From Pristionchus mayeri (taxonomy: Eukaryota > Nematoda > Chromadorea > Rhabditida > Neodiplogasteridae), in the NCBI GenBank assembly GCA_036245805.1, contig BTRK01000001.1, positions 2,666,001 to 2,730,000 of the forward strand: 64,000 nucleotides of DNA. The letters run 5' to 3'. The translations under genes and the position numbers were made by a program. Under the pieces are notes generated by a model that searched no databases, was not told where the DNA came from, and worked only from the letters and a program-made list of their open reading frames with translations. Positions 11,905 through 23,702 of the stretch are shown here, piece by piece. How positions within the stretch are numbered: the stretch's first letter is position 1; each line of letters begins with the position of its first letter.

Positions 11905-13643
11905 ATGCCACCTTTCAAACTGGTGATGATCCTGGCGTTAATCGACACGGTGGTCACACAATACGCACACATAACGATGGACATCGACTTTGACAACTCT
12001 GGCGTCAAAGTGAGCTTCGAAGGCAATTGTATTTGTATTCGTTTCTTGATTTTAGTTTTGTTTTTCGGATGCTAATTTCCTTCTTTTCAGTTCAAAGAGC
12101 AGCATCAAAAGTTCGTAAATGATGAATCAGGAAAGAGAGGTAATTTTTTTTAATGGACCACATATTTTCCAATTTTAAGAGAATATTTGCAAAATGTTCA
12201 GTCTTTGTTTCAGAGAACGGCTCCGACGTCTCTGACTTCATTATTCCGGCTCAAAACCTGACCCTGTACGCCCACGTTTTCCCCTTCGAGGATACCGAAG
12301 AGTCTAGGTATGCTTTGTTCGCACTTGTCCAATGTGACATTTTTCGGAATCTAAATATGGTATAACATTGACTAGTTTGTTCTACATTAACTAGAAGGAG
12401 TAACACGAAAAATAGATTGTACATGTGGAATAAGGGTTGTCGTAGAGGACAGAAATCCGATGAGAAATCACTTTATCCGAAGTGACACAGATGACTCTAT
12501 CTCGAGATATGAGAAAGAGAAGATCGGGCCTCAGCGCAGGCGAAGCGCGCGTATTTGAAATGAATGAGAAAAACAGCAACAACGCACCTAGCTGGATTCG
12601 AACCCACGTAGATTGCGCTTGGCTCGCAGGAGTTACCCACTGCTCTATGATCACCGTTGGTTCGGGCTTAGGTGAAACATTATATCTACCTAACACGCTC
12701 ATCAGAATGCATTACCTTCTCATCTCTTATTCGTGTTACACCTTCTTTCATTCTAAGAAATTCTAGCTAGAAAATCCACCATGATCCATCATAATACTGT
12801 CAGTACTATTACGCCAGAGTCCCCGATCTGCTACGTGACTTCAACGAGGGGATCTGTCGTTTCAAACATCATCGCCTTCCCATCGGCCGGTTCTTTCTCG
12901 ACGATATGCACAACCGATCCATGCGCACTTCCGTAAAGCTGAGGTCATCGATGAAAAGTTAGCTATACTTATTTCTTTAATATGTTTAATTTTTAATCTT
13001 TGCCTCCACCTTACGAACGAAACATTACTCATTAGAGTTCGCGATACCTTTTGTGTTTGACATCATACACTTTGAATGCCATGCCTTTGTCATAGACAAA
13101 ATTATACAACTCGCGACATCATGACCTACCTCGATGATAGTGAATATTTGATTCCATTTCAGCCTATTTGGTCGACACTCTCAGCAATCATGGATTCCTC
13201 TACGATGAATACTACGACCGAGAATTCGTCGAATCCGCCCAACTACCCGCAGATTCGCCCTCTCACTTCTTCCTTGCTCCTCCCTCCGAATGGGGGATCG
13301 ACCTTTCGAGATCGTTCATTCAGTACAAGCCGAGTTAGTTTGAATTAGTAGCGTGCTGCACTGTCTTGATAACTACTTGGGTCGAAACTCGGTACAAGAT
13401 AGCGAAACCGCTTCTCCTCTCTCTTCGCCTAATTTTGCAATCCGAGGAGAGGGAGGCGTATCGTCTCTAATTACAAATCTTAATAACCATGATAAAATTA
13501 CGAGCTTACACGGCTGTAAAATGACTTCTTTTACGCTATTTCAAACATAAAATTCAGGAGTGTCCCTCGTTTCCTGCCCGACCTACAAAGCTCTGAGATC
13601 GATGTGCAAGAAATTCACGACGGAACCCGTTGAGTGCAAATGA
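11905..13643 (+). CDS. Secreted protein of unknown family, 214 aa
   Basis: Six exons join in phase: 11905-12009, 12091-12139, 12214-12307, 12818-12957, 13163-13333, 13558-13643. The first about 19 residues (MPPFKLVMILALIDTVVTQ) form a signal peptide. The mature part has a few cysteines (GICRF, SCPTYKAL, SMCKKF, VECK) and an aromatic-rich stretch, GFLYDEYYDREFVE. No domain is recognised and there is no second membrane segment. The third intron is long and holds a tRNA-like sequence with A and B boxes (12592-12662). The last two splice choices were set by phase: other sites give early stops. Function is unknown; secretion is the only inference made. Confidence 0.7.
12592..12662 (-). repeat. tRNA-like Pol III sequence (SINE candidate)
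   Basis: On the minus strand an A-box-like TAGAGCAGTGGGTAACTC is followed about 30 nt later by a perfect B box, GGTTCGAATCC. The flanks do not pair as an acceptor stem and no good anticodon arm is visible, so this is not a working tRNA. A tRNA-derived SINE or a decayed tRNA is likelier. It lies in intron 3 of the 214-aa gene. Confidence 0.45.
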
Positions 13644-14021
13644 TGCATGATAGATACAGTTGCAATCACACTTTTCTAAAGCAATAACACTTTTATAATT
13701 CCACAATATTAAAATACATTTGCTTGCATTCGTCATTGTTTCCATCATCAAAAACATAAAAAAGCAAGAAAATATTTGAACAGCGGAATTGAAATAAATC
13801 AGATAAATTATTCACATAGTAAGCTCCATAGATAAAATGGAAGGAAATCGGCGAGATTCTTGAATTTCCTTATCCATAAATAAGAATTAACATTTTGCGA
13901 TTTACAATAGTTCCATATTTTGGTGGAAATCAGGCTCGCGACCATATATGTGTCTCAATGTGTCTCAATCACTTCTTCCATGAATCCGACGCACTGAAAA
14001 CTTGAATTGGCATGATAATAT
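13644..14021. other. Intergenic, AT-rich, nothing recognised
   Basis: Holds the 3' flank of the preceding gene. No coding or repeat signal seen before the palindromic element. Confidence 0.5.
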
Positions 14022-17000
14022 GAGAGGAATCGCGAGAGAATCGAGCATTTTAGGGGGGTTAGCTGCGGAGAATTTCAAAATTGCCCTATCTAGCTATAAT
14101 TTTAGTGAAAGATACTATGAATGATGCCCTGCGTCGTCAAACTGCGTCGTCAGAATTCCGATATCTCTCGTCATCGTCGAGAATCAGAAGGTCAAACATG
14201 GTACTATCATTTTTCTACAGTCAAATCGCGCTCACTTAAATGATCATAAGAGAGGAATCGGGAGATATTCGAGAACTCTGAGGAGTGGCGGGACGTATGA
14301 ATTCATGATTTTTAAATTGGCTGAAAAATTGAGTAAAAAATTGAGTTCGATAAGTGCTCTTTCGAATGGCGTTGGCCGTTTTTCACATAAATTTTTTGTT
14401 TCGACGTGACGTCCTTCTGAAATGGGCGGAGTCTCAAATTTTTCGGAAAAAGTCGATCTTTGACTCGATTTTTCGGCATTTCCCGATAAAGATACGTACA
14501 AACTGTCATCTTACGAATGAAAGAGGAGTGAACGAGGAACATTTTTCTTACATTGGTTGGGTGGAAAACCCAAAAATTGAATTTTGGGTCCAACTTTAGC
14601 GAAGATTTTGGAAAATTTGGAAATACCAAAAAGTAATGGTTGGCACTATGCGCGATTTATTAGCCCTCCTGGGTACTTTCATTTGAGGTATAGATCATTG
14701 GAATCGGGTCATGCGTTGTAATGTTGCTCTCGTTTAAGCAAAATCGGTCGTAGTGATGGAGCAAAGACATCATGTTTACTGTATGTAAAGTAGCTTCATT
14801 TGTATCATAATTGCATAAATACGTTGCACAAACATGATTTCGATTCCATGTAATTTGCAGGAAAATTTGATCATAGACTCGATTTGAAGAAATTGTGAAC
14901 TTCGTATTAGGAAGTCATAGAAAACCCGATTTCAGGCGGTAATTGGTGGCAATTCTAGGAGAAATCGTTTTATTCCCATGTAGGAACAACTTCCAGAACA
15001 TTTTGAAAAGAAAATATTGATTAAAATGGTATTTTCTCAATTTTAGAATCGAAAAAAGCCGAAATACGACAATTTATACAGAAATACTGATATCGGTAAA
15101 TGAGTTGTACCAAATTGTAGAGAATGAAGAGCTGAACATTTCATCTGTTGAACGTGAGTCTGTATCTTTTCATTTACGCACGCTACATTGCCTAGAAGAT
15201 GGCTAGAAACGAGTGAAAATCCACCCGAGAGCGCGCGCTCTAACCGTCTGGCGCTCTCGCCCTCTGACCTCCCTCTCCCTCCTCTCTATTTAGCGCTCTC
15301 CCGGGCGCCTCCGCCTTCGTTTTCAGTCAACTTCTAGGCTATGTAGCGTGCGTAAATGAAAAGATACAGACTCACTTTCAACAGATGAAATGTTCAGCTC
15401 TTCATTCTCTACAATTTGGTACAACTCATTTACCGATATCAGTATTTCTGTATAAATTGTCGTATTTCGGCTTTTTTCGATTCTAAAATTGAGAAAATAC
15501 CATTTTAATCAATATTTTCTTTTCAAAATGTTCTGGAAGTTGTTCCTACATGGGAATAAAACGATTTCTCCTAGAATTGCCACCAATTACCGCCTGAAAT
15601 CGGGTTTTCTATGACTTCCTAATACGAAGTTCACAATTTCTTCAAATCGAGTCTATGATCAAATGGACTTGCAAATTACATGGAAATGAATCGAAATCAT
15701 GTTTGTGCAACGTATTTATGCAATTATGATGCAAATGAAGCTACTTTACATACAGTAAACATGATGTCTTTGCTCCATCCCTACGACCGATTTTGCCTAA
15801 ACGAGAGCAACATTACAACGCATGACCCGATTCCAATGATCTATACCTCAAATGAAAGTACCCAGGAGGGCTAATAAATCGCGCATAGTGCCAACCACTA
15901 CTTTTTGGTATTTCCAAATTTTCCAAAATCTTCGCTAAAGTTGGACCCAAAATTCAATTTTTGGGTTTTCCACCCAAACAATGTAAGAAAAATGTTCCTC
16001 ATTCACTCCTCTTTCATTCGTCTGTTGACAGTTCGTGCGTATCTTTATCGGGAAATGCCGAAAAAAAAAATCATGAATTCCTACGTCCCGGCCAATGTCG
16101 AGTCTTTCCCGATTCCTCTCATAAGATTGTTTAAAATTGAGATAGAGCGCCGTTCTTTTTACCAAAGAAAGCTACCATCATGCGCTACAACTTTCATGTT
16201 GACGATGTCATTCGATATGCACGTCCTGGTTCAGGGTGGTTGGGTTCACTAAAAATGACTTTTCTCTAAAAATCGGAAAAAAACTTCTGGGATTTGGTGC
16301 TCAATTGATAGTTCCTATGGGTGGCTATCTTGTACTCGAAAATCAGCCAAATCGAGAGGGGGGAAAAAAGTGGGCTCACTTTTGTACGGCGACCCCAAAA
16401 TTGGTTCCGGACACCAATACTTCCAAAGCTCCAATTGACTCCTATTGGGAGCGAATACATCCAAAAACATCACAAACAACATTTTAAATTGTTTCCCCAA
16501 TAGGTATACCACTTCCATTGCTCAAAAAATACGGTATGACCTCAAATTTAAAAATCGATATGTTGACCCTCATCAACTAAAGGGATGGGTCCTATTGCAC
16601 TAAATCGGTTCCACATAATGAAGGAACATCCCTAGAAACGTCTTACAAAAAGTGGTCACCTGTAAATGCGATATTTCATCTCATCATTTTCAGGAAAGGC
16701 ACAAAAGTGCACATCCGTTCAAAATTAACACTCGGACCTGACCCTAGGCTAGAAATGTAGAGAACAACGAGCTAAACATTTTATCTGTTGAAAGTGAGTC
16801 TCATCTTGTCGTTGACGCGCGCTACAGAGCCTAGAAGGTGGTAGAAAACAACTGCGGAGGCGCGCAACGGTGCGCTAAATGGAGGGGAGAGAGAGAGAGG
16901 TCAGGCGGCGAGAGCGCCAGACGGTTAGAGCACGCGCTCTCGGGGGATTCTAGCCCATTTGTTGGTAACTTCTAGGCTCTGTAGCGCGCGACAACGAAAA

Positions 17001-17894
17001 GATAGAGACTCACTTTCAACAGATAAAATGTTTAGCTCGTTGTTCTCTACAATTCTAGCCTAGGGTCAGGCCAGAGTGTCAATTTTGAACGGATGTGCAC
17101 TTTAGTGCCTTTCCTGAAAATGATGAGATGAAATATCGCATTTACAGGTGCCCACTTTTTGTAAGACGTTTCTAGGGATGTTCCTTCATTATGTGGAACC
17201 GATTTAGTGCAATAGGACCCATCCCTTTAGTTGATGAGGCTCAACATATCGATTTTTGAATTTGAGGTTATACCGTATTTTTTGAGCAATGGAAGTGGTA
17301 TACCTATTGGGGAAACAATTTAAAATGTTGTTTGTGATGTTTTTGGATGTATTCGCACCCAATAGGAGTCAATTGGAGCTTTGGAAGTATTGGTGTCCGG
17401 AACCAATTTTGAGGTCGCCGTACAAAAGTGAGCCAACTTTTTTCCCCCCTCTCGATTTGGCTGATTTTCGGAAACAAGATAGCCACCCATAGGAACTATC
17501 AATTGAGCACCAAATCGCAGAAGTTTTTTTTCCGATTTTTAAAGAAAAGTCATATTTAGTGAACCCAACCACCCTGAACCAGGACGTGCATATCGAATGA
17601 CATCGTCAACATGAAAGTTGTAGCGCATTATGGTAGCTTTCTTTGGAAAAAAAGAACGGCGCTCTATCTCAATTATAAACAATCTTATGATCATTTAAGT
17701 GGGCGCGATTTGACTGTCGAAAAGTGATAGTCCCATGTTTGGCCTTCTGAATCTCGAAGATGACGATAGATATCGGAATTCTGACGACGCAGTTTGAAAG
17801 AGCATCATTTGAAATACTTGAAATACATATCAGCCAGATTGGATAAATTTGAATTTACCGCCGCTGAGTGCTCGATTCTCTCGCGATTCCTCTC
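14022..17894. mobile_element. Palindromic element carrying a nested relative
   Basis: Outer termini GAGAGGAATCGCGAGAGAAT are inverted at the two ends, flanked by ATAT at 14018-14021 and 17895-17898. Without the inner element (14250-16120) about 2.0 kb remain. Arms are about 14022-14249 plus 16121-16850 on the left and about 16960-17894 on the right. The centre holds a GC-rich motif (GCGCCAGACGGTTAGAG) that also appears in the centre of the nested element. Sub-terminal sequence resembles the element at 55-1211. Short mirrored frames in the arms are by-products of the inverted repeat; no transposase is present. Confidence 0.85.
14250..16120. mobile_element. Nested palindromic element, 4-bp TSD ATAA
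   Basis: It begins GAGAGGAATCGGGAG and ends with the inverted copy, with ATAA at 14246-14249 and 16121-16124. Arms of about 950 bp (to about 15201 and from 15331) are nearly identical, except for a deletion of about 150 bp in the outer part of the right arm. Removing the element restores a sequence matching the opposite arm of the host element around 17680-17700, which proves the insertion order. Confidence 0.88.
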
Positions 17895-18690
17895 ATATAG
17901 CTTTAAAACACATTCTAGGATTTTTTGCTCATTTTTCCCATTATATATTCACTGTTGACAGATTAGTTCGCAATTTCACACACCAGAAATTCGGTTCATA
18001 AATCAAGCGAAGTGGCAATTTTTTCAGAGGAACAAAAAGTGTCTTCTGACTACACAACGGAAAACCACTGTGCATATTGTGTAGTCTGTCATCGGACATG
18101 ATGGCGTGAAGAATTTGAGTGAACTGACATGTCGTCAGGGTTTATCAAGTGATGAAAATTTGAAATTTAGACAAATCTACAAAAAATAGTCCATGAAAGG
18201 TTCGTGTATAATGATTTTTTCCCGACTTCAATCTGATCATTCTAAAATGTTGCCTCAAGAACCCGTTTTTAGTAAATTAAAAATTTTCGTATGTTTGATA
18301 CTTCGGTCATTTCGACAGATGGTGCATGGCGCATGCCTGGTGATTCGCGCTTGTTTACGCATACGTCGAGGTGTGCCTTGATAAGAGATGCAACTATCAC
18401 TCGCTTCATTTGATGTCTCCTTCGCACCGACCTTGTACACATGGCTAATGTACTGATTCGTACTGCTGAGCCACGTGTCATTGAACCAACATTTTTTTTC
18501 ATCGCGCCAGAGGCTATATAGCATCTTTTCGTTTTACTTACACACACCACGACATCTGACATGAGTGGTCACAATGAACCACGCCATTTCATTGAATTAT
18601 CACTTTTTTCTGAATCGATTAGCTCTATCTTCTCTTGTATAATACAGCTCTAATGCATTTCCATTAAAGTTACAAGTTTTGAGGATTCAG
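17895..18690. other. Intergenic upstream of the acyltransferase
   Basis: No gene seen. A TATATA run lies near 18516, but it is about 175 bp before the first exon and cannot be assigned. The first exon directly follows GATTCAG, which could be a trans-splice acceptor. Confidence 0.4.
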
Positions 18691-21384
18691 ATGCTATTCG
18701 GATGTCAATGTTGGAACGTCTTGCTCGTATTATTCGGAATTTTAACTCTTGCGTATGCATTCAATCGCCGATTTAGGTATCACGTTTCTGATTACCTTTT
18801 CTTACTCGAGTGAACACCAAGGTCTGCAACAACTCGAGTTGTATGGTGACGCAACAAGAGCAAACTATGCTTATGGGGTTTCCTGGTGATGCATAGCTAG
18901 GTGTAAACATACAGATTGCGATCGTGAGACAAAATATTGAGCCGAATAAGGGGAAGATAGCTGATTTAAGAACTCAAATTATACCTCAGATTCGTCATTC
19001 GATGCGTTCTTTTGTACGCCACCATCATGGTAAACACCATCCTCAGCATGGCACTCTGCATTCCTGCCTCGTTCTTCGGACACGTACATTTTTATTCGTT
19101 GCATCAGAAACCTTGAATTCCCGCATCTTTAACGCCTACTCTGGCAATGGTAGATATGAAGAGAGCGAAAATATACTAAATATTTATTGTCTTTTATTTG
19201 GTGGCTGACATTATCTACTCATTTTAGGCGTGTACAGTGACGTTCGCAACGCTGAAGGTCCTGATGAGATGGACTGGAATAAATGTTAGTTCAGAGTATG
19301 ATCTCTTTTTTTGCACTGCTTAATTATTCGAATTCTTTGCATTAGCTCTTATTTTAAGCTCATGCCATCAACTCAACATGAATTTGATAAAATTTTCAGT
19401 CTTTTTCCGTGGTATCTCATTCCTCAATTTCGTATTATCATGATGCATGTTCCTTCTCAGGTAGAGACGCGCAACTTTAACGAGGTCTTCGCCAAGCAGC
19501 AGTCGCCTTGTGTCGTAATTTGCAACCACCAAGTGAGCACTTCCACAAAATTGGAAGGATGCGACTCGATATTGAACACGGAGCATCTAAATTTTCTTCG
19601 TTTAGCATTGCTTGATCGATACAGAAAAATATTCTTCAGATAAAACGTTTCGAAATTTCTCTTACAATTAGTCAGAAAGAAATATCTTACATTTACCGAT
19701 TTCTCAATATCTCCTCTCCAGTCCGCCATCGACACGGTCGTCATGGCGAACGCATATCCTCCCCGGGGAACAGTGATGATGAAGCGATCACTGGCCTACG
19801 TTCCCATCTTCAACATTCTCGCATGGGTGGCAAGTAGAGTTCGAAATTTGGAAAATATGTCATCATTGCACACACTCTCCCCTCTAAGTGCATATAATGC
19901 GCAGACCGTGGTTTCGGCACTTCTTCGATATTTGGCCCGACCCCCTTCTCCCCCAATCATTTCTCATTCCCTCCCCATCACAGAGGGGTTGCGATACCGA
20001 AAATCGAATATCGAAGAAGTATCGTGGTTTCCTTTCTCGATCTTTAGCGGTGGATGTCGCATTACTTATTCAAATGTTCATCCTGTAGTGCAACATCATC
20101 TTCATCGATCGACCCGGAAGAGACAAGAAGTCAAACACGAAGAACCTCAAGGTAAGAACACCGAAAGAGCAGCTAGAGAATATTCATTTGCACTGAAATT
20201 TGATAATTCTGGCATATTCGGTCCCGCCGTTGTTACTAATATTTCAAGCAAACCGCGTCTTGAGTAGTGTGAAAATATTTTGAATCTAAACACATGATTA
20301 ATAATAAGTATATTGTTATTGTTTGTTTTTTTCGAAGTAAGCATGCACATTTTCATATTTCAGGCGGTCCAGAAGTGCATCGACGTAATGAACAAGAAGA
20401 ACCTCAAGGTAACGTGATAGAGATGAGGGTGATGATATGCATTCAATGTTGTTGGAAATTAGAACCTTGATAACAAATAATTATGCATGATCATAGCTGT
20501 CCAGCACTGACGACGTCTTGGCCGTCTTAAAAATCGACATATATTGGATCATGGGTTTACCGGCGGTGTGGACAACCATTGTACATTATCCTTACAGCTG
20601 TGGATGTTTCCCGAGGGAACTCGTAATCGTCCTCTCGATGGAATGCTTCCCTTCAAGATGGGCGCCTTCAACATCGCTGTCCAGGTGATAATCGCGAATA
20701 TGGCTTAGGAGTACGAGTATCAAAGATGAGTTTCATAGAAAATACACAGATGCTCTTTCAATTGGTGTGCAATAACCTTGTCCAAAATGGAGTGAATTTA
20801 TTCAAGATTAGATGAAAACCAACACTAGTAATTTGCCCTCTGTTTAATTTCTCTCTCTACAGGCCCAAATGCCCATCGTGCCTATCGTTGCCTCTTCATT
20901 CAAGTGTTTCTACTCTCACCCTGAACAATACTTCGATAGTGACGGAGAGATCATCATCCAAGTGATGGATCCCATCCCTACAATTGGGGTACGCCAGCGT
21001 GGCACTAGGCCGGATGAGAACTATGACGTCATACCGCGTTTGATGTATCAAAAGCGGAATGACGTCATAGTCATCCGACCTAATGCCGCCAGCGGTTAGT
21101 TATGTTTCTTTTAATCTCCTCCGCAGCGAGCAAATATTGGATATAGTCAGTAAACAAACTAATCGGAAAATTTGAGCTGAAATCGAAACTTGATGTAGCT
21201 CACAAGTATAACAGATATCAGTGCATCGTTTTCAATAGTAAGCACAACTGAATTTCAGTTATCCCTGGAGGACGTGCCCTCTCTAGCAGAGGAAGTGCGA
21301 CAGAAGATGCTCGTAGTGTATGACAGAATCACGAAGGAAGTCAACGAGAAGATGGCACTGAAGCGAGAGGGAAAGAAACAATAA
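18691..21384 (+). CDS. 1-acyl-sn-glycerol-3-phosphate acyltransferase (AGPAT/LPAAT)
   Basis: Ten exons in phase: 18691-18776, 18990-19083, 19228-19284, 19461-19532, 19722-19829, 20089-20151, 20364-20408, 20597-20683, 20863-20988, 21259-21384 (287 aa). It transfers a fatty acid to lysophosphatidate to make phosphatidate, at the ER membrane. Two N-terminal hydrophobic segments (residues about 5-22 and 35-58) precede acyltransferase motif I, NHQSAID (NHx4D), motif II, NIIFIDRPGRDK, motif III, FPEGTRNRPLDG, and a motif IV-like VPIVASSF. Catalytic His and Asp are present. Length is close to the usual 260-290 aa. It belongs with the C. elegans acl-1/acl-2 group; which one is not decided. Intron 5 begins GCAAGT rather than GT. 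A MITE sits 12 bp after the donor of exon 9. The start was chosen because it opens the first membrane segment directly after a splice-like AG. Confidence 0.92.
21001..21087. mobile_element. 87-bp palindromic MITE next to a splice donor
   Basis: Inverted ends GGCAYTAGGYCGGATGA flank the perfect palindrome TATGACGTCATA on each arm. The flanks GCCAGCGT (20993-21000) and GCCAGCGG (21088-21095) are an 8-bp duplication with one mismatch. The element starts 12 bp after exon 9 of the acyltransferase. Related copies are at 31193-31328 and about 48153-48223. Confidence 0.75.
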
Positions 21385-22166
21385 TGAAACGTTGATTGTA
21401 TTTTATAGCTGTTTTGGATCTGTACATTAGAATTAAATAAGGTTGATATTTTATATTTATTTCCATGTTTCGAGGAATAAGTTACATCTACATACCATAA
21501 TTCCTCACAAGAATCGGCTTGCTCTGTTGCGTAAACCATTAATGAAAGAGGAGTTGTCCGTTGTCCAGTAATCATTGTGCGCGCGAGATCGAACGTTCAT
21601 CACCTTTGATTGCGTGCTCTATGCTCACTACAGAACATGCACTTCCAGTGTACCTAAAGATAGCTGGAACACCGAAAGTTGAAAGTCAGACACACGGAAT
21701 CTCTCGCAGAATTCTAAATTACTCATTTTCGCAATTCTTGTTGAAATATTTTTTTCATTTAACAATGCAAATCGGGTTAATACCAAAAGTTTCAAGCCTA
21801 CGCCTTCGAGGATGGGGACTCACAAGGTGACAGCTGATTTACTGGCACCAACAGTGCAACTGAGAATATCTAAATTCGTTAAAAAAGAACAATTCAACCC
21901 ATCAGCAAACTACAAACCATGAGTGTGCTACAAAAAATCTAAATTTGTAGTTACTCAAAATCGTGTTCCTCCTAAATTACGCAGAATATTGACACTGCAT
22001 CCGTGCTAAGTCTCTTCATATGAGCCAGAGTCTTAGGCGAACTGACTGCAAAACTAGGGGCTAACGTGGTGGGAACTCGGCGAAGAGCTAGGAAGAAGGA
22101 GTATAAAGAGATGGGCTCAAACGAGAGATGAACAGACAAGGAAGTTGATCTCTTGATTTGTGCACG
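21385..22166. other. Intergenic
   Basis: Holds the acyltransferase 3' flank and the promoter of the Gly-rich gene (TATA at 22102-22107). A frame at 21561-21830 lacks splice or domain support. Confidence 0.5.
22102..22107 (+). promoter_or_regulatory. TATA box of the Gly-rich peptide gene
   Basis: TATAAA lies 60 bp before the start codon at 22167, a normal distance for a short leader. Confidence 0.55.
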
Positions 22167-23702
22167 ATGCGTCTCTATCTTGCTCTGCTCTTACTGTTCT
22201 GCTGCATGGACCTTTCTTGTGAGATTTTTTCCAATTCTGGCATACTTTCTATTAATAAAATAAAATAATGCATCCGGTATTAACGGACTTGACATTGGTC
22301 CACCCCGCCATTTATCTTGTTACTATGTATTTCGCTATATTTCAGCCTCTCGGCCCTCCTGGGGAGGCCGAATTGGGAGTCTCGGTCGACTCGGTGGAAG
22401 ATTGGGCGGGCTCGGAAGATGGAGAGGAGGAGGATTGGGACGATGGGGTGGAGGAAGATGGGGTTCGTTGTATTTTTTCAAATATTTCGTAATTTCGTAC
22501 ACTTATACTTGTGGTAGAAGTGATATCACAACTTTACAGGAGGTCTGGGACGTTGGGGAGGCGGAAGATGGGGAGGAGGACGTTGGGGAAGTGGAGGATG
22601 GGGAGGAGGTAGATGGGGTTAGTTTTTTGTTCCTTTTTATGCGTTTTCAACCATCCAAACTTTCGCTTACTTTTACTTCGAAAATTTACGCGGAATACCA
22701 AATAAACAATCATAGTAGAAGTCATAGCACACAATTTTACAGGTGGGGGAGGATTGGGACGTTGGGGAGGTGGAAGATGGGGCGGAGGTCGGTGGGGAAG
22801 CGGAGGTTGGGGCGGAGTTGGACGATGGGGTTAGTTGACTTTTGCATATTTTTCGTTACTTCTACCCAGTTTCGCTTACTTTCAAGTCGAAAATTGAGTC
22901 GGATTTGCAAATCGACAATTATAGTAGATGCGGAGGAGTTATAATCAACAATTTGAAGGAGGTGGAGGATTTGGACGTTGGGGAGGCTTCCGGCGTTTCG
23001 GCGGCCTCGGAAGATTCAGTAACTGGGGAAGCTCGATGAGAGGAGGAGGATGGGGTGAGTGAATTCGCAGTTATTTGAGAAGGTATTCATTTCGGATTCA
23101 GAGTCGAGTTGAGCTGAAAGACCTCGCATTCCATCATTAACGTGCATAAGAAAACAAGTATTTTTACGTACCATAGTTTCGACTGTAGGATATAAATACA
23201 GCAAGTAGTGAGTGTAGAATATAAACAGAGAGAGTCATCTTTGCTGTCGTAAATGATAGCTAGCGTCTGCTAGTGAGGTAATGGAATAGAGAGAAAGATA
23301 GATTCACTTTCACTCTCTCGATGGAATACGAAATTCATGTAGTAATCATCCAATTGTCGCTGCTGTCGCACCGCTCTGAAGATAATTTGTGTTGACATCA
23401 TTTCCAGAATTGCAAATTTTATCTTTTAGGTGGCAACGGAATGTTCGGCCGCCAGTGCAGGCCCTACACCGATATTTCGGGTCAATGGCGAAATACCTGC
23501 GATAAATTCGGAGGGGGAGGATCGATGCTCGGCGGACTGTGTGAGTGTTTCGATATTTAAAAAAAAATATTTTATCAAAATCTAATAACGCTACGATATA
23601 CGCATACTTATTGCATGAAGATACAAAGATATTTAACCCACCCCCAAACTGTAGGTGAAAGGTGTTGAACACGTAAATAATCATGACATTTCAGTTGGCT
23701 GA
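22167..23702 (+). CDS. Secreted Gly/Arg/Trp-rich peptide, 182 aa
   Basis: Seven exons in phase: 22167-22218, 22346-22462, 22540-22617, 22743-22829, 22959-23054, 23430-23540, 23695-23702. Residues 1-17 form a signal peptide (MRLYLALLLLFCCMDLS). Exons 2-5 encode repeats of the type GLGRWGGGRWG; exon 6 adds a two-cysteine tail (FGRQCRPY, RNTCDKFGG); the last exon is only FG-stop. Every internal exon starts and ends in the same phase (1-1), and introns 2-4 share sequence before the acceptor, so exon-intron units were duplicated in tandem. The composition is like nematode Gly-rich antimicrobial or cuticle-associated peptides; which role is not shown. Longer frames in other phases over exons 2-4 are shadows, because only this phase keeps Gly/Arg/Trp across all introns. 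Confidence 0.82.

Noticed and set aside
14244..17572. Mirrored 60-115-codon frames as transposase fragments
   Set aside because: They occur in matching positions on both arms of palindromes and share no transposase motif.
18510..18522. TATATA as the acyltransferase promoter
   Set aside because: It lies about 175 bp upstream, and the first exon may be trans-spliced, so no link can be shown.
22402..22944. 180-codon plus-strand frame as an acidic protein
   Set aside because: It runs through introns of the Gly-rich gene; only the spliced frame keeps Gly/Arg/Trp composition and has a signal peptide.
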